Source: Sunxiuqinia elliptica
Lineage (GTDB): Bacteria > Bacteroidota > Bacteroidia > Bacteroidales > Prolixibacteraceae
Direction of reading: 5' to 3'
DNA length: 64,000 nucleotides
NCBI RefSeq assembly: GCF_900113005.1
Contig: NZ_FONW01000006.1
Coordinates: forward strand, 62,001 to 126,000
This document shows positions 8,809 to 18,615 of the stretch, one piece after another; within the stretch, counting starts at the first letter, position 1, and every line of letters starts with the position of its first letter. The position numbers were made by a program, and so were the translations under genes. Below the pieces are notes generated by a model. That model was not told where the DNA came from, did not search any database, and saw only the letters and a program-made list of their open reading frames with translations.

Positions 8809-11800
8809 ATGTATGAAGGGATCATTGAAACACTGATCAGGCTTTTTGCAATTATTACAGATTATCATGACGATGAGTCGAAGGAGCTTTCCTCAAACTT
8901 GGTTCGGTCATTTTTACACGAAAACTTTAACAGGGAGTTGGTGGAGGCTTATCATCAGCATTATCTGGAGTTTGTTGAACACTATCACATCACCAATCGG
9001 GATATTTTGTATCAGCAGGATGGAAATGGCGATAAGTTTATCAACAAAAAGTACCTAAACGAGATCTGTAATGATATTGTAGCCCAGTTTGATTTGGGAA
9101 CGCGTTTCATGATTGTAGCTCAATTGCTGAACTTCATCAAAAAGGAAGGCGATTTTAAGCTTGACGATTTAAAAACCGTTAATCTTGTTGCCCGGGGTTT
9201 GAAGATTGATCCCAAAGAGTATGATAATCTTTATCGTTTCCAATTGTTCTCGATTGATAAGGTAAAGGATAAAGCAAACCTGTTTGTTGTAAATGGGAAT
9301 GAGAGTTACCCTGATCCAGAGATCAAGCACTTGTATCGCGAGAATCAACAGGTAGAGTTGGAACTCATTCGCATTGGAAGCATCAATACCTTGTTTTTTC
9401 GTTATTGGGGACCACGAAATATGTATATGAACGGGCATCGGCTTACGCAGCGCCGTTTGTATGTTTTTCCTCCAGGCGCAATTCTGAAAACATCGAGAAT
9501 TATCCCAATCTATTACAGTAGCATTATGACTCGGTTTATCCAGGAAAAAGGAAAACCGCGTATTGTGCTTAATGTTGACAACGTTGAATATCGGTTCAGT
9601 CGGAGAAACTACGGTTTACATCCACTGAGTTTTCAGGAGCATTCAGGTGATTTAGTCGGCATTTTGGGTGGCAGTGGTGTTGGAAAAACCACCTTGTTGA
9701 ATGTGTTGAATGGGAAGCTAAAACCCAACAATGGAACAATCACAATTAATGGTTACAACTTACATGATCCTCGAAACGAAGAATTGCTGAAAGGGGTGAT
9801 TGGTTACGTGCCTCAAGATGATTTGTTGTTGGAAGAGCTTACGGTTTATAAAAACCTTGAATTCAACGCGCGTTTTTGTTTTGGGGAGATGACCGATGAA
9901 GAGATCGAAGCTAAGATTGATCAAGCCCTGAATGATTTTGACTTGGTTGAAGCCCGTGACTTGGTTGTTGGGAATCCGCTAAAGAAGATTTTGAGTGGAG
10001 GACAGCGGAAGCGACTCAATATTGCGCTTGAGTTGATGCGTGAGCCATCCATTTTATTTGTTGATGAACCTACATCAGGACTTTCGTCGGCCGACTCGGA
10101 GAAGGTAATGTACTTGCTGAAGAAGCAATGTTTGAAAGGGAAGTTGGTTTTTGCCAATATTCATCAGCCGTCGAGTGACATTTATAAGCTGTTTGACCGG
10201 ATGATTGTGATGGATAAAGGAGGACGGGTTGTTTTCTTTGGAAACCCCATGGATGCCATTACTTATTTTAAAGATCAGGCTGGCTATGTCAATCCCGATG
10301 AAAGTGAATGTTTGAGTTGTGGTAATGTAAAAACGGAGCAGCCGCTTCGGATCATCGAAGCTCGCATGGTCAATCCGTTTGGGAAGAGTATTCGGCGGCG
10401 TAAAATAACGCCTGAAGACTGGTATGATCGTTATAAGACCCAGGTGGAGCCCAAGGTGGTTGACTTTATGCATTTGAATCCGGTTAAGCAAGAAGCGTTC
10501 CCGGAGGTTCATTTCAAAATACCTGACTGGCTAAGACAGCTCAAGTTGTTTGTTAAGCGCGATTTTGCTACCAAAAGCTCAAATAAACAATATTTGGCTA
10601 TTGCCTTACTCGAAGCTCCTTTATTAGCTATTATTTTGGGTTTCTTTTCGAAATATTACGATAACGGCGTTTATAGTTTAGGAACTAATGATAACCTCCC
10701 CGCTTTTTTATTTATGAGCGTGGTGGTGGCTTTATTTATTGGCTTAAGTATTAGTGCTGAAGAGATTTTTAAAGACCGAAAGATATTGAAGCGAGAGGAG
10801 TTTTTGGATTTGAGTCGAGGGGCTTATATTTCCTCGAAAATCTTAATGCTGTTTTTAATTAGTGCCATTCAGATTGTGTCATTTGTGTTGATTGGCCATT
10901 ACATGCTTGAAATTCGAGGATTAACTTTTTCTACATGGGCCATTTTATTTTCAACGGCCTGTTTTGCAAACTTACTGGGATTAAACCTCTCAGCAGGCTT
11001 AAATTCTGCTGTGGCCATTTATATTTTGATACCACTTTTATTGGTGCCTCAGTTATTGCTGAGTGGTGTTATAATTGACTTTAACAAGATGCCTCCTTCT
11101 TTAAGTAGTTACAATAAAACTGCTTGGATTGGTGATGTCATGACTTCAAGGTGGTCCTATGAGGCTCTGGCTGTTAATCAGTTTAAAAATAATGAATACC
11201 GGAAGGTGATTTTTGACGAGGAGCAGGCGCGGAATGATTTAGGTTTTAAAGCTTTTTACTGGATTCCTGAAGTTGAGAAGTACCTGCATTCTTATGATGT
11301 TTTGCAGGCAAGCAATCGCAAAGCAGATGCAGAGACTATTTTGCCTTTGCTTAAAAACTCCTTCCAGGATTTATTTCGGGAGAAAGGGAATGTAAGCGAT
11401 TCTGTGAGTTTGGCATTTAACCAACTGGAGTCAGCTAATTACAGTAAAGCTTTTAGAGGACTGCTTCAAGCTTACCTTCAGCATGCGCAGTCGGATTATA
11501 AAGAGGAGTATCAGCGGGCATCAAGCGTGTTAGAACAGAAATATAAAGGCTTGCTGAATCGTTTTGATGGTGATGAGGATCGTTTACAGCATTTCAAAAA
11601 TAAGTATGCGAATAAAAAGCTGGAAGTCTTTCTGAGGGATAAGTATAATCTTCATAAAACGTATATTCATAACAACCGGATTTTCCAGGGTGATGAGCCG
11701 ATCTTTCGAAGCCCTGCCCAGAATAACGGTGCTGCACATTTCTACGCCTCGTTTAAACGGATTGGAAAGTGGCGAATTGACACCATCCTGTTCAATATGG

Positions 11801-11973
11801 GGGTTGTTTGGTTATTCACTTTTTTGTTGATGGTGGCCTTGTATTTTGATGTGTTGCGTCGTGTATTAACCTATGTCGAAAACTGGCGTTTGGCTCGTCA
11901 GGCCAAGGTCCGCGATAAGATTTTCTACAGTCCTGTCTCTTTTGTGAAAGGAGATCAGACAAAGAGGAAATAG
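8809..11973 (+). CDS. Large ABC transporter, fused ATPase and ABC-2/ABCG-type permease
   Basis: The order in these 1054 residues is an acidic helical N-terminal region resembling TerB-like helices (1 to about 130), a middle region of beta-rich sequence (about 160-250), an ABC ATPase and an ABC-2 permease. The ATPase has Walker A GGSGVGKTT (about 286-294), signature LSGGQRKRLNIAL (about 395) and Walker B ILFVDEPTSGLSS. About 590 to 760 there are some five hydrophobic segments, and another close to the C-terminus after a long soluble insert. This ATPase-before-permease order is that of ABCG (White) transporters. A CLSCG motif lies between the two parts. The substrate is unknown. The lipoprotein upstream may be a partner. 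Confidence 0.88.
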   Translation: MYEGIIETLIRLFAIITDYHDDESKELSSNLVRSFLHENFNRELVEAYHQHYLEFVEHYHITNRDILYQQDGNGDKFINKKYLNEICNDIVAQFDLGTRFMIVAQLLNFIKKEGDFKLDDLKTVNLVARGLKIDPKEYDNLYRFQLFSIDKVKDKANLFVVNGNESYPDPEIKHLYRENQQVELELIRIGSINTLFFRYWGPRNMYMNGHRLTQRRLYVFPPGAILKTSRIIPIYYSSIMTRFIQEKGKPRIVLNVDNVEYRFSRRNYGLHPLSFQEHSGDLVGILGGSGVGKTTLLNVLNGKLKPNNGTITINGYNLHDPRNEELLKGVIGYVPQDDLLLEELTVYKNLEFNARFCFGEMTDEEIEAKIDQALNDFDLVEARDLVVGNPLKKILSGGQRKRLNIALELMREPSILFVDEPTSGLSSADSEKVMYLLKKQCLKGKLVFANIHQPSSDIYKLFDRMIVMDKGGRVVFFGNPMDAITYFKDQAGYVNPDESECLSCGNVKTEQPLRIIEARMVNPFGKSIRRRKITPEDWYDRYKTQVEPKVVDFMHLNPVKQEAFPEVHFKIPDWLRQLKLFVKRDFATKSSNKQYLAIALLEAPLLAIILGFFSKYYDNGVYSLGTNDNLPAFLFMSVVVALFIGLSISAEEIFKDRKILKREEFLDLSRGAYISSKILMLFLISAIQIVSFVLIGHYMLEIRGLTFSTWAILFSTACFANLLGLNLSAGLNSAVAIYILIPLLLVPQLLLSGVIIDFNKMPPSLSSYNKTAWIGDVMTSRWSYEALAVNQFKNNEYRKVIFDEEQARNDLGFKAFYWIPEVEKYLHSYDVLQASNRKADAETILPLLKNSFQDLFREKGNVSDSVSLAFNQLESANYSKAFRGLLQAYLQHAQSDYKEEYQRASSVLEQKYKGLLNRFDGDEDRLQHFKNKYANKKLEVFLRDKYNLHKTYIHNNRIFQGDEPIFRSPAQNNGAAHFYASFKRIGKWRIDTILFNMGVVWLFTFLLMVALYFDVLRRVLTYVENWRLARQAKVRDKIFYSPVSFVKGDQTKRK

Positions 11974-11976
11974 CCT

Positions 11977-13101
11977 TTAGTATGCCTCTGATTTAATCCA
12001 CCAGTGCTTGCTAGGATAGGGGGAGCCCAATGGAAAAACTTGTCCCACCTCAGGTGTAGCAATAGTTAACACATTGTCTGTTGCTGCTTGTAATAGTCGT
12101 TCTACAGGCTCGGTCCAGGGATGTATACTTAGTTTGTACTTTCCCCAGTGAATGGGAAGTAAAGCTTTCGCTTGGAGATCTTTTGCAGCTTGGTAGGTTT
12201 CTTCCGGAGCCATGTGGATTAGTGGCCAGTAAGGGCTGTACTGTCCACATTCGAGCATGGCAAAGTCGAATGGGCCAAAGCGTTTACCTATTTGTTTAAA
12301 TCCGGGGAAATAGCCGGAATCAGCTCCGAAAAATACATTTTGAGAAGGACCTTGAATCACCCAGGATGCCCAGAGTGTAGAGAACCGATTGGTTAATCCT
12401 CGTCCGGAGAAATGGCGGGCAGGAGTTGCTGTAATCTTGATTTTAGCTGTAAACTGAAAGCCTTCCCACCAATCGAGCTCTGTGATTCGATCAGGGGCGA
12501 TTCCCCACCGTTCCAAATGAGCACCGACACCAAGTGTTGTTAAGAAAACTGTTTGCTTATCTTTTAGCTGTTTTATCGCTTTGTAATCCAGATGATCGTA
12601 GTGGTCATGGGAGATAATAATGAGATCAATCTTGGGGAGTTTATCCCAGTTGTAATTGTGCGTATAGGGAAATGCTTTTGTGCCGACAAACGAAAATGGC
12701 GAAGTCCGTATACTAAAAACCGGGTCGGTTAAGATGGTTAGTCCATCTATATTGAGTAATACGGTTGAGTGTCCGAGCCAGCTTACTTGGATCTTTTCAG
12801 TTGGTAATCCAAATTGATTTAGATCAATAGGGTGAGTTTTTATGGGGGTTTGTGGCACTCTGTTGTTGCTTATTGAAGCAAACTCTTTTATGAGTTTGAG
12901 GTAGGGGACATCATCGGTTTGAACAGGTGTCGGAAGTGGATTTTGGAATTTCCCATTGGTCGCATGGGGAGACTGTTCAATACGTTTTAGACGTTCTCCT
13001 TTGAGAGAGCCTCCAAAGGATGGATTAAGAACAACTAGAAATATAATGGCAAGAATGAGTAAGGCGAGAAGTATGATGGAAATGGTCATTATTTTGCTCA
13101 T
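11977..13101 (-). CDS. Metallo-beta-lactamase-fold hydrolase, NAPE-PLD/UlaG-like
   Basis: The protein has 374 residues. A single N-terminal hydrophobic segment (about 5-26) suggests a membrane anchor or uncleaved signal. The metal-binding motif HDHYDHLD, preceded by WLGHSTVLL and TDPVF, is that of the MBL superfamily group containing NAPE-hydrolysing phospholipase D and UlaG. Further ligands fit TPARHFSGRG, FFGADSGY and LPIHWGKY. It is convergent with the ABC transporter (3-base gap). The substrate is not known; phospholipid-type N-acyl phosphatidylethanolamine is only one possibility. Confidence 0.87.
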   Translation of the reverse strand: MSKIMTISIILLALLILAIIFLVVLNPSFGGSLKGERLKRIEQSPHATNGKFQNPLPTPVQTDDVPYLKLIKEFASISNNRVPQTPIKTHPIDLNQFGLPTEKIQVSWLGHSTVLLNIDGLTILTDPVFSIRTSPFSFVGTKAFPYTHNYNWDKLPKIDLIIISHDHYDHLDYKAIKQLKDKQTVFLTTLGVGAHLERWGIAPDRITELDWWEGFQFTAKIKITATPARHFSGRGLTNRFSTLWASWVIQGPSQNVFFGADSGYFPGFKQIGKRFGPFDFAMLECGQYSPYWPLIHMAPEETYQAAKDLQAKALLPIHWGKYKLSIHPWTEPVERLLQAATDNVLTIATPEVGQVFPLGSPYPSKHWWIKSEAY

Positions 13102-13162
13102 AAAATGAAAGGCTTATTTATTGGGGATAAACGTTTCAGTGGGCAAATTGATTATTTAGAGC

Positions 13163-13189
13163 AAAAAAAAACCGCCTCGAGGGGCGGTT
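13163..13189 (-). terminator. Intrinsic terminator of rpoD
   Basis: On the minus strand a GC-rich hairpin (arms 13183-13189 and 13170-13176, AACCGCC/GGCGGTT) is followed by a run of T (A on the plus strand at 13163-13171). It lies 12 bases after the rpoD stop. Confidence 0.85.
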
Positions 13190-13200
13190 AAAAGAATCTT

Positions 13201-14061
13201 TTATCCAAGATATGTCTTTAATAATTTACTTCTGGATGTGTGACGCAATCGTCTGATTGCTTTTTCTTTTATCTGGCGTACCCTTTCGCGGGTTAGCCCA
13301 AATCTTTCTCCAATCTCTTCCAGGGTCATCTCCTGGCAACCAATTCCGAAGAACATCCTAACGATGTCACTTTCACGTTCTGTAAGGGTAGCGAGAGCAC
13401 GTTCAATTTCTCTGGCAAGCGATTCCATCATCAGACTGCGGTCTGCATTTGGAGAATCGTTGTTGACTAACACATCAAGTAAGCTGTTGTCTTCACCTTC
13501 AACAAAAGGTGCATCAACAGAGATGTGACGTCCGGAAACGCGCAGGGTATCAGCAACCTTTTCAGGAGGTAATTCCAGCGAGTCTGCCAATTCTTCGGGA
13601 GATGGTTTACGCTCGTTCTCTTGTTCGAATTTCGAAAATGCTTTGTTGATTTTATTCAACGAACCTACCTGGTTAAGCGGTAATCGAACAATACGAGACT
13701 GTTCAGCCAAAGCCTGAAGGATGGACTGGCGGATCCACCACACAGCATAGGAGATGAACTTGAAACCACGGGTTTCGTCAAACTTTTCAGCAGCTTTAAT
13801 CAGACCCAGATTCCCCTCGTTAATCAAGTCGGGAAGGCTTAAGCCTTGGTTTTGGTACTGTTTGGCTACTGAAACCACGAAACGAAGGTTTGCGCGGGTT
13901 AGTTTCTCCAATGCATGTTGATCGCCTTTTTTAATCCGCTGTGCCAATTCTACTTCTTCCTCAACAGTAATCAAATCTTCCTTGCCAATTTCTTGCAAAT
14001 ACTTGTCAAGAGAAGCACTCTCGCGGTTGGTAATCGATTTTGTAATCTTTAATTGTCTCAT
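13201..14061 (-). CDS. rpoD: Primary RNA polymerase sigma factor RpoD
   Basis: The short form of 286 residues is usual for the Bacteroidota primary sigma factor, which lacks region 1.1 and the non-conserved insert. Region 1.2 is seen at about 15-45 ([15 protein letters not shown]), region 2 in [13 protein letters not shown] and [14 protein letters not shown], region 3 in the middle, and region 4 in [19 protein letters not shown] near the C-terminus. It directs transcription from the TAnnTTTG promoters found throughout this window. It has its own promoter and terminator and is therefore a single-gene unit, with degP upstream in the same direction. Confidence 0.96.
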   Translation of the reverse strand: MRQLKITKSITNRESASLDKYLQEIGKEDLITVEEEVELAQRIKKGDQHALEKLTRANLRFVVSVAKQYQNQGLSLPDLINEGNLGLIKAAEKFDETRGFKFISYAVWWIRQSILQALAEQSRIVRLPLNQVGSLNKINKAFSKFEQENERKPSPEELADSLELPPEKVADTLRVSGRHISVDAPFVEGEDNSLLDVLVNNDSPNADRSLMMESLAREIERALATLTERESDIVRMFFGIGCQEMTLEEIGERFGLTRERVRQIKEKAIRRLRHTSRSKLLKTYLG

Positions 14062-14084
14062 ATACCCTTCTAAAAAAAATCGTG

Positions 14085-14116
14085 CAAATATAGACTTTTA
14101 CGGTCAATAATTCAAA
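14085..14116 (-). promoter_or_regulatory. Promoter of rpoD with -33 and -7 elements
   Basis: On the minus strand TTTG (14116-14113) and TATATTTG (14092-14085) are 20 bases apart, a full match to the Bacteroidota consensus TTTG/TAnnTTTG. The -7 box ends 23 bases before the rpoD start. Confidence 0.75.
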
Positions 14117-14176
14117 CGAACAGACAGCTTTAGCTCACACACCTTGATTTGTTAAATCTAAGTAAACAATGCGTGT

Positions 14177-15622
14177 CTAGTTAACTCCAAAAACAAAGTA
14201 AGCTGGCTCTCCATTCGGATAAATGCCTTCGATCAATACGCCACCTTTAGCCTTGTTGATGATGCGTTTAAAATCATTAACCGCTTCAACCTCCTCCTTG
14301 TTCACGTCGGTTATGATAAAACCCTCTTTAAGGCCTGCGTCCTTAAGTTTGCCTTTTCCCAAGTCGGTGATTTTTATCCCATGGCCTAAGCGTAGTCGGT
14401 ATTTCTCGTTTTCTGTTAACCCCTCAAATTTTGCGCCAAGAAAAATATTGTCGCTAGCTTTGATGATTTCTGTATCTCCGTGCATGTTACGGAGGGTAAC
14501 TTCAAATTGTTTCGGTTTATTGTCTCTTTTTATCAAAACTTTTATCACATCCCCTGGTCGGTGCTTGCTAACTTGCTCTTGCAGTTGGGCTGTAGAGTTA
14601 ACCGAAACCCCATCAATATTTAAAATAACATCTTCATTTTCAATTCCTGCCTCTTCGGCAGCACTGTTTTTGTTAACCTCAGAAATGAAAACGCCCTCTA
14701 TTTTATCAATATTGTGCTCTTCAGCTATTTTTGCATCGACATCTCTTATTAAGACACCAAGTAAAGCACGCTGTACTTGTCCGTATTCTTTCAAATCATC
14801 AATTACTTTCTCTACGATGGATACGGGAACCGCGAATGAGTAACCGGTATAAGATCCGGTTCTGGAAGCAATGGCTGTGTTAATTCCAACGAGCTCACCA
14901 TTCATATTCACGAGTGCACCACCACTATTGCCTGGGTTTACCGCAGCATCGGTTTGAATGAATGATTCAATTCCCATATCGGCGCGATTAATGCCAATGT
15001 TTCGACTTTTGGCACTAACAATTCCTGCTGTTACGGTGGAGGTTAATTCAAATGGGTTTCCAACAGCCAATACCCACTCGCCAAGTTTTAAGGCGTCCGA
15101 GTTTCCAAATCGTAAAAATGGAAAATCTTCTCCTGCAATTTTTAAAAGGGCAATATCTGTTGTTGGATCGGTTCCAACCAGTTTTGCATTAAACTGTCGG
15201 TTGTCGTTTAGTACAACCTGAATGTCGTCGGCATTATCAATCACGTGATTGTTGGTTACAATATAACCGTCCGATGATAAAATTACGCCAGAGCCAGAGC
15301 CTTGCCTAACTTTTGGAGGCATTTGTTGCTGGTAGCGGTCGCCATAAAACCATTCGTAAAATGGATTCCTGTAATACTGTGCTTCCTGTTGCGAGGTCAC
15401 TTTAACGTGTACAACAGCATGCACCGAATTTTCGGCTGCGTAAGTTAAGTCAGGCGCTTCTCCCTGCGGCGCCGAAGGCAGGCTTGCATATCTCATGTTC
15501 TGCTCCTGAGGAACAGTTACTATTTGTGGTTCGTTAAAAAATGTACTGTATGCCCATACAGCAACAAAAGCACTTGCTAGTGCTACAACAAAGGTCAATC
15601 CTAATTTTCTGTATGCTTTCAT
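14177..15622 (-). CDS. degP: Do/DegP-like periplasmic serine protease with two PDZ domains
   Basis: A hydrophobic N-terminal segment (about 7-27) is followed by a trypsin-like domain and two PDZ domains in 481 residues. The catalytic triad is intact: histidine in VTNNHVID, aspartate in TDPTTDIALL and serine in NPGNSGGALV. PDZ1 begins near LGVLIRDVD and PDZ2 near LGAKFEGLT. These proteases degrade or refold damaged envelope proteins in the periplasm. The gene lies upstream of rpoD in the same direction, but rpoD has its own promoter in the gap. Whether it is DegP, DegQ or DegS-like cannot be decided, although two PDZ domains argue against DegS. Confidence 0.93.
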   Translation of the reverse strand: MKAYRKLGLTFVVALASAFVAVWAYSTFFNEPQIVTVPQEQNMRYASLPSAPQGEAPDLTYAAENSVHAVVHVKVTSQQEAQYYRNPFYEWFYGDRYQQQMPPKVRQGSGSGVILSSDGYIVTNNHVIDNADDIQVVLNDNRQFNAKLVGTDPTTDIALLKIAGEDFPFLRFGNSDALKLGEWVLAVGNPFELTSTVTAGIVSAKSRNIGINRADMGIESFIQTDAAVNPGNSGGALVNMNGELVGINTAIASRTGSYTGYSFAVPVSIVEKVIDDLKEYGQVQRALLGVLIRDVDAKIAEEHNIDKIEGVFISEVNKNSAAEEAGIENEDVILNIDGVSVNSTAQLQEQVSKHRPGDVIKVLIKRDNKPKQFEVTLRNMHGDTEIIKASDNIFLGAKFEGLTENEKYRLRLGHGIKITDLGKGKLKDAGLKEGFIITDVNKEEVEAVNDFKRIINKAKGGVLIEGIYPNGEPAYFVFGVN

Positions 15623-15929
15623 CTCGTTCTGTTTTAAGATTTATAATCTTTTTTCAACGTGCTAATTTAACGCATAAAGAATGCCAGTGTTTACTTGTTT
15701 TTGATTCATTTGTATTGTTTAACAAGTTTTAACAGCAAAATTGGACAGAAAGACAAGATATTTCTCTTGCAGAAGGTTTTTGTTGTTCAGTTGATTGATT
15801 TGGCTGACGTTTTTTCATCATGTTGAAAAAATTACTTATTTCTGTCGTATTGAGACTGACATTATTTCATTTATATGTTTAACTTTGGTATCGCTTGTGC
15901 AAATTAAATAAAGACTAACTATTGCCTTG
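15623..15929. other. Intergenic region between divergent degP and histidine kinase
   Basis: This AT-rich stretch holds the upstream regions of degP (minus) and the sensor kinase (plus). I find a TAACTTTG box at 15880-15887 for the kinase, and no convincing box for degP. No RNA gene or repeat is apparent. Confidence 0.45.
15880..15887 (+). promoter_or_regulatory. Candidate -7 promoter box for the Cache histidine kinase
   Basis: TAACTTTG fits TAnnTTTG and lies 42 bases before the chosen ATG. No clear -33 TTTG precedes it at the expected distance. Confidence 0.4.
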
Positions 15930-17957
15930 ATGGGGAAGAATCGGGATAAAAGGAATGAAGCCACTTCCAGAAGTCTGACAACCTATATTCGAAGGGTTGT
16001 TATTTCAGCGACTTTGCTAATGACTATTTTTGTGGCAGCTGTGGTTAGCGTTCATGAAATTTTGCTTTTTCGGGATATTAGTCGGAAGCAGCAAGAAACT
16101 CATCTGAATGAACATAAGCAGTTTGTTCGGGATTTGATTGATATCGAACTCGCTTACATTGCTAGTCAGAAAAGGATGTTTGACGATCGAATGGTCGATG
16201 CCCTGAAAGAGAATGTATGTAATGCCCATCATATTGCAACAGGCATTTATGAGGCGTACAACGGGAAATTGCCGGATGAAACGATCCGAGGATTGATCGT
16301 TGAGGCTGTTTCGTCGATGAAAAGCAGTAGTTCGTTCATGCATGTTTTTATTAACGATCTGGAAGGACATGGTGTTTTTTATGCAGGACGTCCGGAATAC
16401 AAAGGACGTAATTTGATGGACTTTGTTGATGTGGATGGAAACTATGTTGTAAAAACGGAATTAGCCCTTTTAGAAAATCAGGATGAAGGCTATGTTGCCT
16501 ATGGCGAAGAAGCATTTGTTGTTGAAGATACCTTACCCCGGAATAAAGTTGTTTTTGTCAAAAAGTTTGAGCCGTTTGGTTGGTATTTTGGCTCAAAGAC
16601 TTACCTCGAAGACTATTACGATGAGTTTAAGAAAGAGATTGCACAGAAGGTAAGCTCTGATTATTTCCGCTATGGTGGTTATGTCTTTATTAACGAGATG
16701 GATGGCGAGCCAATCGTAATGGATGGTAAGGCTTATGATGGCAAGTTTAATATGCTGGATGGCAGTGATCCTGAAAGACAAGCGATTTTTGAAGAACAAT
16801 TGGAGGCAGCAAAAGCTAGTGATGAAGGGGGATTTTTCACTTACCGCTGGAACAAGATGGGGGAGACAGATAAAGCGCCAAAAATTTCTTTTGTCAGAGA
16901 GTTTAAGGAGTGCAACTGGTTGGTAGGAGCTGGTTTTTATTTGGATGAAACCTGGGCTGAAATTGAGGCTCAAAAGCAACAACTAAAGCATGATATGGTC
17001 CGAAATCTGCTGATCATTCTGGTGGTCTTATTGTTGGCAATCGTCATCGAAATCCTTATCATCTACCGGTTTAACTCAAGCTATATTGCAGACTTTAATA
17101 ATTTTACCCGTTTCTTTAACCGGGGAAAACAACGGTACCAGAAGTTAAATATCGACAACCTGTATTTTGATGAGTTTAAAGATATGGGAAAAGTGGCTAA
17201 TGAAATGATGACGGAGCGGGAGCGGGTGTATAAACAACTTGTTTTAGAGCAGGAAAAAGCGATGGAAGCCGATCGGCTGAAAACAGCTTTTTTGGCGAAC
17301 ATGTCGCATGAAATTCGAACTCCGATGAATGCCATTCTTGGTTTTTCCAGTTTGCTAAATGAATCATCAATTTCGGAGGAAGACAAGAAAATGTTTACTA
17401 AGCTGATTCATAAGAATGGTGAATTGCTGCTGAAGTTGATTAATGATATTATCGATATTTCAAAGATTGAATCGGACCAGCTTTCTATTAGTAAAGAGTC
17501 GTTTTTATTGGCTGATTTGTTGGATGAAGTAAACTGGCACTATCGGGATGTTGCTGCAACCCACGAAAAGAATGAGGTTAGCTTTACTTTGGAAAATCAT
17601 TTGCCTGAGCATTACCGATGCCATACAGATAAGTTGCGGTTGAAACAAGTACTTGATAATTTAATCAGTAATGCGATGAAGTTTACCACATCGGGCACCG
17701 TTGGCCTAAAAGTGCATAAACGAGGCGAATGGATTCATTTTCAGGTGCAGGACACTGGAATTGGCATACAGCAGGAAGATCTGAAGAATATCTTTCAACG
17801 TTTTCGGCAGGGGAATGAGCATGCCAGTAAGCACTACGGAGGTACCGGACTTGGTCTGGCAATTGCTCAAAAGATCGTTCACCTGATGGGAGGCGATATC
17901 GGTGTAAAGTCGATTCCCGGAAAAGGATCCGATTTCTACTTTTATATTCCTGCCTAA
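15930..17957 (+). CDS. Membrane sensor histidine kinase with a periplasmic Cache domain
   Basis: The ATG at 15930 is preferred to an in-frame TTG one codon earlier, giving 675 residues. A transmembrane segment (about 24-46), a large extracytoplasmic Cache-type sensor of the dCache_2/sCache_2 kind (two similar halves ending in PFGWYFGSK and CNWLVGAGF) and a second transmembrane segment (about 355-375) precede the kinase. The kinase has the H-box MSHEIRTPMNAIL with phospho-histidine near 460, N-box DNLISNAMKFT, DTGIGI and GGTGLGLAI. There is no fused receiver domain and no response regulator next to it, so the partner is unknown. Cache domains usually bind small metabolites. It is convergent with the TlpA-like gene. 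Confidence 0.93.
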   Translation: MGKNRDKRNEATSRSLTTYIRRVVISATLLMTIFVAAVVSVHEILLFRDISRKQQETHLNEHKQFVRDLIDIELAYIASQKRMFDDRMVDALKENVCNAHHIATGIYEAYNGKLPDETIRGLIVEAVSSMKSSSSFMHVFINDLEGHGVFYAGRPEYKGRNLMDFVDVDGNYVVKTELALLENQDEGYVAYGEEAFVVEDTLPRNKVVFVKKFEPFGWYFGSKTYLEDYYDEFKKEIAQKVSSDYFRYGGYVFINEMDGEPIVMDGKAYDGKFNMLDGSDPERQAIFEEQLEAAKASDEGGFFTYRWNKMGETDKAPKISFVREFKECNWLVGAGFYLDETWAEIEAQKQQLKHDMVRNLLIILVVLLLAIVIEILIIYRFNSSYIADFNNFTRFFNRGKQRYQKLNIDNLYFDEFKDMGKVANEMMTERERVYKQLVLEQEKAMEADRLKTAFLANMSHEIRTPMNAILGFSSLLNESSISEEDKKMFTKLIHKNGELLLKLINDIIDISKIESDQLSISKESFLLADLLDEVNWHYRDVAATHEKNEVSFTLENHLPEHYRCHTDKLRLKQVLDNLISNAMKFTTSGTVGLKVHKRGEWIHFQVQDTGIGIQQEDLKNIFQRFRQGNEHASKHYGGTGLGLAIAQKIVHLMGGDIGVKSIPGKGSDFYFYIPA

Positions 17958-17974
17958 TTTTTTTTAGAACTACA

Positions 17975-18514
17975 TTATTTGGCAAGCTGATCAGTAATTA
18001 GTTGCTTGAGCTCTTTAAAATCTTCGTCTTTAAACCCAATTGAGCTGTAGATAACTTTCCCATTGGCATCAATCAAAAAATTGCGTGGAATAAATTGGGT
18101 GGCGTATTTGGAGTAGATTGAGCGATCTGCATCTGCGGTGAAGTCTAGTTTAAAGCCTTTTTGCTGTTTAAATTTGGCCAGCTCTTCGGGCTTGTGCTCG
18201 CGTCCAATCACTAATAGCTCAAACTTTTCGTTGTTTTGATATTTTTCAAAGACATCCTTTTGCAGATGAGGTAGTTCTTTTAGACAGGGGCCGCACCAGG
18301 TTGCAAAGAAATTGATCAGAACAACTTTCCCTTTTAAATCCGATAAACTTTGTTTTTTCCCGTTAAGGGTTATAAAATCAAAATCAGGAGCTTGCAGACC
18401 TGTTTTTGCCAAAGTTGTTTGTTTCATGTTTTGCTCAGTTTGGGCTTTCCCTGAAAAACTAAAAAAGACCATAAGCACGGCTAAAAGCGAAAGACGGATT
18501 GTTGTTGATTTCAT
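17975..18514 (-). CDS. TlpA-like thiol-disulfide oxidoreductase, exported
   Basis: A cleavable signal peptide is evident at the N-terminus, ending near SGKAQ (about 20-25). The remaining thioredoxin-like domain of the AhpC/TSA-TlpA kind has the active site TWCGPC and the conserved FATWCGPCLKELPHL context. Total length is 179 residues. The cis-proline region appears as QFIPRNFLID. It probably reduces or exchanges disulfides in the periplasm; the partner is not visible. It ends 17 bases after the convergent kinase gene and is separated from purC upstream by a terminator. Confidence 0.9.
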   Translation of the reverse strand: MKSTTIRLSLLAVLMVFFSFSGKAQTEQNMKQTTLAKTGLQAPDFDFITLNGKKQSLSDLKGKVVLINFFATWCGPCLKELPHLQKDVFEKYQNNEKFELLVIGREHKPEELAKFKQQKGFKLDFTADADRSIYSKYATQFIPRNFLIDANGKVIYSSIGFKDEDFKELKQLITDQLAK

Positions 18515-18560
18515 AAAAACGAAGTGTTGAATGTAATGAAAAATTGGGTGGAGGGTGAAA

Positions 18561-18591
18561 TAAAAGCTTCCGGAATCAATCCGGAAGCTTT
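18561..18591 (-). terminator. Intrinsic terminator of the purC unit
   Basis: An 11-base-pair perfect hairpin (AAAGCTTCCGG/CCGGAAGCTTT, arms 18563-18573 and 18581-18591) lies 24 bases after the purC stop on the minus strand. The T tract is short. Confidence 0.75.
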
Positions 18592-18615
18592 CTTAATAAA
18601 CCAATTGAATTACGG

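Noticed and set aside
14223-14843. Plus-strand open frame of 206 codons inside degP
   Set aside because: It is antisense to the PDZ domains of a clear protease gene and is serine/leucine-rich low-complexity sequence.
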